Assembly: GCA_031553875.1 (NCBI GenBank)
Contig: JAVBKU010000021.1
Coordinates: 1 to 22,631 of the forward strand
Length of the DNA: 22,631 bases
Source: JAVBKU01 sp031553875
Lineage (GTDB): Bacteria > Bacteroidota > Bacteroidia > Bacteroidales > Rikenellaceae
Direction: 5' to 3'
In this document: positions 14,397-20,439 of the stretch, one piece after another
Layout of the letters: the number at the start of each line of letters is the position of its first letter
How positions within the stretch are numbered: position 1 is the first letter of the stretch
Position numbers and translations under genes: made by a program
The notes under the pieces: generated by a model
The model's database searches: none
What the model was told of the DNA's origin: nothing
Seen by the model: only the letters and a program-made list of their open reading frames with translations

Positions 14397-15857
14397 ATGA
14401 ACAAAGACCTATTATCGCTCTCGCCCCGCGAGGTGTGGGAGCAGTTCAGTAATATTTGTTCCATCCCCCACCCCTCATATCACGAGGAGGGCATCAGGGA
14501 ATATATTATAAGCTTCGCCAAGGAGCGCGGCATAGAGCACCTGCGCGACGAGGGCGGCAACATCATCCTGCGCAAGGGCGCTACGCCCGGAATGGAGGGT
14601 AAGAAGGGTGTCATACTGCAGGCTCATATGGATATGGTGCCGCAGAAGAACTCGGGCAAGGAGTTCGACTTCGAGACCGACCCCATAGAGGCCTACATTG
14701 ACGGCAAATGGGTGAAAGCCAATGGCACTACGCTCGGAGCGGACAACGGTATAGGCATGGCGCTGATACTGGCCGTATTTGGATCCGACACCGTGACCCA
14801 CGGCCCTATCGAGGGACTGTTCACTTCTGCCGAGGAGGTGGGCATGGACGGGGCTTTCGCCGTAAAGCCCGGAGTACTCAAGGGCGAAATACTTATAAAC
14901 CTCGACTCGGAGGACGAAGGCGAGTTGTGCGTGGGATGTGCCGGGGGTCTCGACGCAGAAGTGAGCCTGCATTACAAACCCGTATCGGTGCCCGCCAACG
15001 GCTACAAGGCTTTCCGCATAGACGTGAGCGGCCTGCTGGGCGGCCATTCGGGAATGGATATAAATCTCGGGCGCGGCAACGCCAACAAGATACTCAACCG
15101 CATGCTGGACGTGGGCCACTCGAGCCACGGCATGCTCCTATCCTCTTTCGACGGAGGAGGGCTGCGCAACGCTATACCGCGCGAAGCCCATGCCATAGTG
15201 ATCGTTCCCGAGGAGGGCGCCTCGGGGCTTGCCTTTACCATGAAAGAAACTGCGCGGGCGATAAAAGAGGAGTTCAAAGATGTGGACGGGGCCTTAAGCA
15301 TAACAGCTACGGAAGTGGAGATGCCCGCCGACATTATCGACCGCGAAGCCCAGACACGCCTTATCAACCTGCTCTACGCCTGCCCCGACGGGGTGGTGCG
15401 CATGAGCCCCACGATGCCCGGCACGGTACAGACCTCGCTCAACTTGGCGAGGGTCGTTTCCGCCGACGGCGTCATATCCATCACCTTCCTGCTGCGCAGT
15501 TTCTCGGGCGAAGAGAAGACGGCTCTGGGTCGCGTGATACGCGCGGTGTTCGAGCCGCAGGGCGGCAAGGTGGAATTGAAAGGCGGCTACGACGGATGGA
15601 TACCCAGGATGGATTCTCCGATACTCGCCGCCATGAAAGAAAACTATAAGTCGCTCGGCACAGAGGCCAAGATCACAGCCGTGCACGCAGGGCTCGAATG
15701 CGGTATACTCGGCGGCACGTATCCCTCGTGGGATATGATATCCTGCGGCCCGACGCTCATCCATCCCCACTCTCCCGACGAAAAGTTAGAGATAGCCTCG
15801 GTGGATAAGTTCTGGAAATTCCTGCTCCTGAGCCTGAAAAATATTCCTTCAAAATAA
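14397..15857 (+). CDS. pepD: Aminoacyl-histidine dipeptidase (PepD, peptidase M20)
   Basis: PepD is a cytosolic metallopeptidase cleaving dipeptides such as Xaa-His and other short peptides. The 486-residue product has normal length. Metal-site motifs are LQAHMDMVP (74-82, His77 and Asp79), GADNGIGMA (114-122, Asp116) and TSAEEVGMDG (Glu146, Glu147). The lid/dimerisation domain contains DVSGLLGGHSGMDINLGRGNA. The C-terminal GPTLIHPHSPDEKL provides the last metal histidine. ATG 14397 matches the family start (LSPREVWEQF); a longer in-frame reading from 14340 adds residues with no family resemblance. Twelve bases separate it from the lipid kinase gene, implying one transcript. Confidence 0.94.
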   Translation: MNKDLLSLSPREVWEQFSNICSIPHPSYHEEGIREYIISFAKERGIEHLRDEGGNIILRKGATPGMEGKKGVILQAHMDMVPQKNSGKEFDFETDPIEAYIDGKWVKANGTTLGADNGIGMALILAVFGSDTVTHGPIEGLFTSAEEVGMDGAFAVKPGVLKGEILINLDSEDEGELCVGCAGGLDAEVSLHYKPVSVPANGYKAFRIDVSGLLGGHSGMDINLGRGNANKILNRMLDVGHSSHGMLLSSFDGGGLRNAIPREAHAIVIVPEEGASGLAFTMKETARAIKEEFKDVDGALSITATEVEMPADIIDREAQTRLINLLYACPDGVVRMSPTMPGTVQTSLNLARVVSADGVISITFLLRSFSGEEKTALGRVIRAVFEPQGGKVELKGGYDGWIPRMDSPILAAMKENYKSLGTEAKITAVHAGLECGILGGTYPSWDMISCGPTLIHPHSPDEKLEIASVDKFWKFLLLSLKNIPSK

Positions 15858-15869
15858 TCGCGATATCAT

Positions 15870-16874
15870 ATGAACTCACCCCATGCGGAAGATAACGCCG
15901 GAAGGTGGTACGCCATAGTGAACCCCGTGGCCGGCAGCGGCAAGGGCCTCACCGACTGGCCCTACATAAGCAAGCTACTGCGCGACCACAACATAGTGCC
16001 CGAATATGTCTTCACCGAACGCAAGTACCACGCCGTGGAGCTAACCGTGGAGGCGGTGAACAGGGGCTTCCGCAACATACTTATCGTGGGCGGCGACGGC
16101 ACCATACACGAGGTGGTCAACGGCCTGTTCATACAGAAGTCGGCCCCGACGCAGGACGTACTTTTATCGGTGATCGCCGTGGGTACGGGCAACGACTGGA
16201 TACGTATGTTCGGCATACCACGCAAATATTCGGAGGCTATCAAGGCCATCGAGGCGGGCAACTCGTTCCTGCAGGACGTGGGGGTGATCTCCTACCATAA
16301 GTCGAACTACAAGCAGACCCGGTACATGGCCAACGTGGCGGGTATCGGCTTCGACGCCTACGTCAACCGCAAATACAACCACCTCAAGGAGGAGGGCAAG
16401 ACGGGCAAGTGGCTCTATATCTGGAGCACGATAAAAGCGGTGCTGAAATACTCCTCTACGGGGGTGAAGGTGTTCGTCGACGACAAGATGATCGTGAACG
16501 ACCTGGTTTACAGTGCTACCATCGGTATCGGCAAGTACAACGGCGGGGGTATGCAGCAGATGCCCGAGGCGGTAGCCGACGACGGCCTGTTCGACCTCAC
16601 CGTGATACGCAGGATGACCCCGCTGCAAGTGATGTTAAACTTCAAGGTACTCTATAACGGATCGATATACAAGCTCCGCAGCACCAGCCTCGACCGCGGG
16701 CGCAGGATACGCATAGAGTCGTCGCCCGAGATCGCCGTGGAGGTGGACGGCGAGGCGCTGGGCTATTCGCCCTTCGAGTTCGACATGATCGACAAGGCTA
16801 TAAGGGTGATCGTGTCGCCGAGATTTAATGAGATGATGACTGCGAGGCAGGGGGAAGAATCGGCAAATTCTTAG
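15870..16874 (+). CDS. Diacylglycerol-kinase-family lipid kinase
   Basis: The 334-residue product is a DagK/YegS-type lipid kinase. Such enzymes use ATP to phosphorylate diacylglycerol or sphingoid-type lipids at the inner membrane face. Features seen are the N-terminal AIVNPVAGSGKG (15-26), the nucleotide-binding GGDGTIHEVVNGL (74-86), AVGTGNDWIRMFGIP and, in the C-terminal domain, MPEAVADDGLFDLTVIR and EVDGEALGYSPFEF. The length is typical. The lipid substrate cannot be told from the sequence; sphingolipid kinases are plausible in Bacteroidales but this is inference. It is the last gene of the rightward run; repeat copy C begins 49 bp beyond its stop codon. Confidence 0.92.
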   Translation: MNSPHAEDNAGRWYAIVNPVAGSGKGLTDWPYISKLLRDHNIVPEYVFTERKYHAVELTVEAVNRGFRNILIVGGDGTIHEVVNGLFIQKSAPTQDVLLSVIAVGTGNDWIRMFGIPRKYSEAIKAIEAGNSFLQDVGVISYHKSNYKQTRYMANVAGIGFDAYVNRKYNHLKEEGKTGKWLYIWSTIKAVLKYSSTGVKVFVDDKMIVNDLVYSATIGIGKYNGGGMQQMPEAVADDGLFDLTVIRRMTPLQVMLNFKVLYNGSIYKLRSTSLDRGRRIRIESSPEIAVEVDGEALGYSPFEFDMIDKAIRVIVSPRFNEMMTARQGEESANS

Positions 16875-16922
16875 AGTTACAGATTAACATTTGCATACTC
16901 GTTACTTGTAAGTTGTCTTTTT

Positions 16923-17216
16923 GTATCTTTTGTACACGCAAAAGGTACTACCAAAACGTGCCCTCCGATGAAAATTTCCTGATGAGCGACTTCGTACGTC
17001 CTAAAACGCAGAACTCCTCCTTTTAGCCAGACCTACGGTCTGTCTAACGAGCGTCGGACAATCCGCTTTTTTATACGGACTCCCTCATCGCTCCTCCGGG
17101 CGTAAATTTTCGATTTCATCAGTTGTTTATCGCGACTCGGCATATTCCGCAAGCGGCCTCTGCTCTCGCTGCTCAAAACATTCATAGTCGGGAATTACAA
17201 GTGCCTTACGGCACTT
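16923..17216 (-). repeat. Intergenic structured repeat, copy C
   Basis: This copy is inverted relative to copies A and B. It starts with the palindrome 16923-16948 (GTATCTTTTG / CAAAAGGTAC). It then has the conserved block from CCCTCCGATG to GCGACTTCGTACGTCC, the outer stem 17003-17012 with 17062-17071 (one mismatch, a G-U pair preserved in minus-strand RNA) and the inner hairpin 17023-17047 (TTAGCCAGACC / GGTCTGTCTAA, one mismatch). An extra segment at about 17115-17195, shared with 295-345, precedes the end hairpin AAGTGCC-TTAC-GGCACTT (17199-17216). It fills the gap between two convergent genes. I see nothing further in 16875-16922. Confidence 0.85.
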
Positions 17217-17217
17217 T

Positions 17218-17255
17218 AAAAACAGCGCTGGCGGAACTTTGCAGTTCCGCCAGCG
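17218..17255 (-). terminator. Terminator of ribH
   Basis: A perfect 13-bp stem (17226-17238 with 17243-17255, loop TTGC on the plus strand) is followed on the minus strand by CTGTTTTTAAAG. It begins 25 bp after the ribH stop codon. It could also act weakly on transcripts arriving from the lipid kinase side. Confidence 0.9.
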
Positions 17256-17279
17256 TCTATTGTTATTTCCCACGTAAAT

Positions 17280-17804
17280 CTAATTCACGCTGGGTATATT
17301 GTTTTTGGTACTGCCCGATTCCATCTCGATCTGCAGGGCTACCATCTTGATAGCCACCTCGGCGGCTTCGGAGCCCTTGTTACCTAACTTTCCTCCCGCG
17401 CGATCCTCTGCCTGCTGCATATTGTCGGTGGTCAGCACCCCGAAGGCTACGGGCATATTCCACGCCAGCATAAGTTGCGAAACTCCCTGCGTAACCCCGT
17501 CGCACACGTAATCGAAATGGCGTGTGTCGCCCTGCACCACACAGCCCAGCACGATCACAGCGTCGACGTCGGTATATTCGGCGAAGAACTGGGCGCCCAG
17601 AGGCAACTCGAACGTACCCGGCACCCTCTTCACGATGATCTCGCTTTCGGGACAACCGTTGGCCATCAGCGTGCGTACCGCGCCGTCTAGCATGGGACCC
17701 GTGATGTGCGGGTTCCATTCCGATACCACGATGCCGAACTTCATATCTTTAGCGGAGGGTATCTGAGCGACCACCCCCGACTTGATTTTGTGAACTGTAG
17801 CCAT
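17280..17804 (-). CDS. ribH: 6,7-dimethyl-8-ribityllumazine synthase
   Basis: RibH condenses 5-amino-6-ribitylamino-uracil with 3,4-dihydroxy-2-butanone 4-phosphate, the step before riboflavin synthase. The 174-residue product carries the family sites: FGIVVSEWN (23-31), RVPGTFELPL (60-69), GCVVQGDTRHFDYVCD (87-102) with the catalytic His96, PVAFGVLTTDN (118-128) and Arg135 in EDRAG. The length is slightly above the minimum, with a Ser/Asn-rich tail. It follows the TPR gene after a 2-bp gap, so the two share a transcript. Its riboflavin product pathway feeds the RibF-like enzyme encoded at 4750, though the two genes are not linked. Confidence 0.96.
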   Translation of the reverse strand: MATVHKIKSGVVAQIPSAKDMKFGIVVSEWNPHITGPMLDGAVRTLMANGCPESEIIVKRVPGTFELPLGAQFFAEYTDVDAVIVLGCVVQGDTRHFDYVCDGVTQGVSQLMLAWNMPVAFGVLTTDNMQQAEDRAGGKLGNKGSEAAEVAIKMVALQIEMESGSTKNNIPSVN

Positions 17805-17806
17805 GA

Positions 17807-18502
17807 TTATTTCTGTTCTATGGCGCCGATGTACTTGTCGATGTCGCGGGCTTCCATACTGTTGCCGTAGTCGGCCCTGATCTTCTTGTAGGCTTCGAGG
17901 GCTTTGGCGTTCTCGCCCAGTTCGGCGTACACCGCGGCGGCCTTTTTGAGGTAATAGGGAGTGGTGAGGACGTTGTCGCTCGCCTTCACGGCCTTTTCGT
18001 ACATGGAGGCGGCCTCCTTATAGTTCTTGAGCTGCACGCTCATGTCGCCACGCAGACCGAAGTTCTGGGCGTTGATTATCTGGCCTGTAATGCCGTCTAC
18101 GGTCTTATATTTAGACAGGTAGCTCAGAGCCTCCTCGTACTGCCCCATTCTCATATAGCATATGCCCGCGTAGTGCTTGGCGAGGTTGCCCTCGGCCGTG
18201 CCTCCGTAGTTCTCGATCACCTGCAGGAAACCGTCAGACCCGCCGTCGCCGTTGAGAGCGAGGGAAAAAGAGTCGGCGGCAAACTGCTGCTCGGCCACGA
18301 ACATCATGGCGGCGGCCTTCTTGCCGCGGGGTATCTGGTAGAGATATTTATATCCGAAATAACCGCCGGCGATGATTATTATAGCCGCGAGGAGCATAAG
18401 CAATGTACGCCCGTTGCGCATGATGAACATCTCGGTGTTACCGATGGCCGATTCGATGATAACCTCGGGATCGTGGGCTTCGGCGTTGGATTTCTTTGTC
18501 AT
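17807..18502 (-). CDS. Membrane-anchored tetratricopeptide-repeat protein
   Basis: The 231-residue product has a short cytosolic N-terminus and one membrane helix (about 34-52, LLMLLAAIIIIAGGYFGYKY in part). Its periplasmic domain contains tandem helical repeats of TPR type (LAKHYAGICYMRMGQYEEAL, FGLRGDMSVQLKNYKEAASM, YLKKAAAVYAELGENAKALE). The architecture resembles YfgM, a BAM/Sec-associated chaperone-like protein, but identity of function is not established. ATG 18502 is chosen over a TTG two codons upstream. It is the first gene of the unit with ribH and divergent from recF, an arrangement I recall as conserved in Bacteroidales. Confidence 0.85.
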   Translation of the reverse strand: MTKKSNAEAHDPEVIIESAIGNTEMFIMRNGRTLLMLLAAIIIIAGGYFGYKYLYQIPRGKKAAAMMFVAEQQFAADSFSLALNGDGGSDGFLQVIENYGGTAEGNLAKHYAGICYMRMGQYEEALSYLSKYKTVDGITGQIINAQNFGLRGDMSVQLKNYKEAASMYEKAVKASDNVLTTPYYLKKAAAVYAELGENAKALEAYKKIRADYGNSMEARDIDKYIGAIEQK

Positions 18503-18521
18503 AGTCAAAATGGTTGTTAGC

Positions 18522-18562
18522 GCCCTTTGAAGGGCCTTAAATATATTCAGACCACAAAATTA
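18522..18562 (-). promoter_or_regulatory. Promoter and leader hairpin of the TPR-ribH unit
   Basis: The minus strand has TAATTTTG at 18555-18562, an exact -7 box. The leader then contains a perfect hairpin GCCCTT-TG-AAGGGC (18522-18535). The nearest TTTG upstream (18574-18577) is too close for a standard -33 element, so the upstream half of the promoter is uncertain. Confidence 0.5.
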
Positions 18563-18613
18563 AACCTTTTTACTCAAAATAAAAACGCGGGCGGTAATTT
18601 ATTCAAAAATAAG

Positions 18614-18621
18614 TACCTTTG
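18614..18621 (+). promoter_or_regulatory. -7 box of recF
   Basis: TACCTTTG matches TAnnTTTG and lies 22 bp before ATG 18644. It rules out the upstream in-frame extension from 18527, which would begin before the promoter. Confidence 0.75.
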
Positions 18622-18643
18622 TGTCTCTAACCGCCTCCGGCCG

Positions 18644-19744
18644 ATGTTCCTGTCGAAAATAAACATACTGGGATTCAAAAATATCGCCTCCTCGGAGCTC
18701 TCGTTCTCCGACAGGGTGAACTGCTTCGTGGGCAGTAACGGCGCGGGCAAGACCAACATCCTCGACGCCATCAACTACCTCTCGATGTGTAAGAGCGCCT
18801 TCGGGCTGACCGACGCCCAGAGCGTGGGCCACGGGGCCGACTTCTTCATGCTCGAGGGCGAGTACAACGCGGGGACCACAAGCCGGGAGAACATCCTCTG
18901 CTCGTTCAAGCGCGGAGGAGCCAAGACCGTGAAACGCAGCGGCAAGGAGTACGAAAAACTCTCCGAGCACATAGGCGTAGCCCCCGTGGTGATGGTGTCG
19001 CCGTCGGATTCGTCGCTTATCAGCGAGTCGGGCGAGGAGCGCAGGCGCTACCTCAACAGTTTCATATCCCAACTGGACAGGGACTATCTCGAGGCCCTGG
19101 TAAGATACAACCGCCTTATAGCCGAGCGCAACAAGCTCCTCAAACAGATGTGGGGCTCGCAGAGCCGCGACATTCTGGAGGTGATCGACATGCAGCTCGT
19201 GGCTCAGGGCGAGACCATACACCGCAAACGCACGGAGATAGTATCGGAACTCGCGCCAGTGGTAGCGCGCTACTACGCCCTTCTGAGCGAAGACAGGGAG
19301 CAGGTGGAGCTCTCCTACCGCTCGGAACTCTCCTCCAAACCTTTCGCCGAACTGCTAGCCGAGAACTTCGATCGCGACCGCGCCAACCAGTTCACGACCA
19401 CGGGCATACACCGCGACGATCTGAAAATGACGATTGCCGGACACCCCTTACGCAAATACGGCTCACAGGGCCAGCAGAAGTCGTTCCTCATAGCCCTCAA
19501 ACTAACCCAGCACGAGATAATCACCTCGCACAGCGGCAAGAAACCGCTACTGCTTCTGGACGACATATTCGACAAACTCGACATAGGGCGCGTAAAGCAA
19601 CTATTAGGCATCGTGTCGGAGGGCGGCTTCGGGCAGATATTCATCACCGACTGCGACAAGGCCCGCCTGGAGGGATTATTGGGCGGCGGAGGTGTGGGCT
19701 ACTCGCTGTTCAACGTCTGCGAGGGCGAAATTTCGAAGCTATGA
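18644..19744 (+). CDS. recF: DNA replication and repair protein RecF
   Basis: RecF is an SMC-like ATPase that helps load RecA at stalled forks and single-strand gaps. The 366-residue product has the expected length. Walker A is GSNGAGKTN (30-38) after the FKNI segment. The SPSDSSLISESGEERRRYLNS region is characteristic. The ABC signature is YGSQGQQKSF and Walker B is LLLLDDIFDKLD, followed by the D-loop aspartate and a switch-type ITD. The start at 18644 gives the usual MFL..I.I.GFKN opening. Its stop codon overlaps the start of the DUF721 gene (ATGA), indicating translational coupling. Confidence 0.95.
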   Translation: MFLSKINILGFKNIASSELSFSDRVNCFVGSNGAGKTNILDAINYLSMCKSAFGLTDAQSVGHGADFFMLEGEYNAGTTSRENILCSFKRGGAKTVKRSGKEYEKLSEHIGVAPVVMVSPSDSSLISESGEERRRYLNSFISQLDRDYLEALVRYNRLIAERNKLLKQMWGSQSRDILEVIDMQLVAQGETIHRKRTEIVSELAPVVARYYALLSEDREQVELSYRSELSSKPFAELLAENFDRDRANQFTTTGIHRDDLKMTIAGHPLRKYGSQGQQKSFLIALKLTQHEIITSHSGKKPLLLLDDIFDKLDIGRVKQLLGIVSEGGFGQIFITDCDKARLEGLLGGGGVGYSLFNVCEGEISKL

Positions 19745-20034
19745 GGCGCACCAAGACCGTGAGGATCGGCGAGGTGTTAGATGAATTTTTCTCCTCCTCC
19801 CCCACCATATCGCGAAAAATCAAGGAGGCCAAGGCCCCCGATCTCGTCGCGCCGATAGTTGGCGGAGCGATGGCGGCGCATATCACAAAAATAGAGTGTT
19901 CGAACGGCAAGATGACCATCTTCGTGGGATCGTCGGTGGCCCGCCATGAGCTGTTCATGATGCGCGAACCGCTAAGGCAGAGGCTCAATGAGCAGTTGGG
20001 CACGGAAGTGGTTAAGGTGTTGTTGGTCAAATAG
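19741..20034 (+). CDS. DUF721 (DciA-like) protein
   Basis: The 97-residue protein belongs to the DUF721 family. Some members (DciA) load the replicative helicase DnaB in bacteria lacking DnaC. A compact KH-like fold is suggested by the order helix, strand (HITKIECSNGKMTIFV), then S-ARHELFM and L-QRLNE helices. The start ATG at 19741 overlaps the recF stop codon by 4 bp; a longer in-frame reading that begins within recF is not credible. Its position behind recF is the usual Bacteroidetes arrangement and fits a replication role. Helicase loading for this particular protein is inference. Confidence 0.88.
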   Translation: MRRTKTVRIGEVLDEFFSSSPTISRKIKEAKAPDLVAPIVGGAMAAHITKIECSNGKMTIFVGSSVARHELFMMREPLRQRLNEQLGTEVVKVLLVK

Positions 20035-20056
20035 GTGGCCGTCTGTTTAAATCTGA

Positions 20057-20086
20057 GGTATTCTATTAATACCAGGGATTCTGTTT
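20057..20086 (+). terminator. Weak terminator after the DUF721 gene
   Basis: GGTATT-CTATT-AATACC (20057-20073) is followed by AGGGATTCTGTTTT. The stem is short and AT-rich and the T-run is delayed, so termination here is uncertain. Confidence 0.3.
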
Positions 20087-20100
20087 TGCACATTTTCTTC

Positions 20101-20328
20101 GTACCTTTTGCTTGTACAAAAGGTACCCAAAATACACCCTCCGATGAAAATTTCCTGATGAGCGACTTCGTGCGTCCTAAAACGTCGAACTCCTCCTTTT
20201 AGCCAGACCTATGGTCTGTCTAACGTTCGTCGGACACAGCGTCGTTTTTTAACGGACTCCCTCGTCGCTCCTCCGGGCGTAAATTTTCAGAGTCGGGACT
20301 GTAAGCGTCCGACGGACGCTTTAAGGGA
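20101..20328 (-). repeat. Intergenic structured repeat, copy D
   Basis: It opens with the palindrome 20101-20126 (GTACCTTTTG / CAAAAGGTAC, perfect). It continues with the conserved block from CCTCCGATG, the outer stem 20179-20187 with 20240-20248 (one T-T mismatch) and the inner hairpin 20199-20223 (TTAGCCAGACC / GGTCTGTCTAA, loop TAT). It ends with the hairpin AAGCGTCC-GAC-GGACGCTT (20303-20321) then TAAGGG. It is inverted relative to copies A and B. Unlike B and C it lies between two genes pointing the same way, before the ileS promoter. I see nothing else assignable between 20329 and 20400. Confidence 0.85.
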
Positions 20329-20400
20329 CACAAAAACCCCTTTACATATTACTCTGAACCAAAACGCCTCACTCAATTTAAATAATCCCCATTTTTTTCT

Positions 20401-20408
20401 TACATTTG
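20401..20408 (+). promoter_or_regulatory. -7 box of ileS
   Basis: TACATTTG fits TAnnTTTG, 31 bp before the ileS start codon and after a T-rich run. A -33 TTTG is not obvious. The leader is too short for a T-box-type control element. Confidence 0.65.
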
Positions 20409-20439
20409 CGACTTGACGAAAAATAAACAACCCGAACAT

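Noticed and set aside
19150..19740. Long frame continuing into the DUF721 gene
   Set aside because: It lies inside recF in another frame; the ATGA overlap at 19741 is the natural start.
1..20328. CRISPR array
   Set aside because: The repeats are four dispersed copies of over 200 bp in mixed orientation, not short direct repeats with regular spacers.
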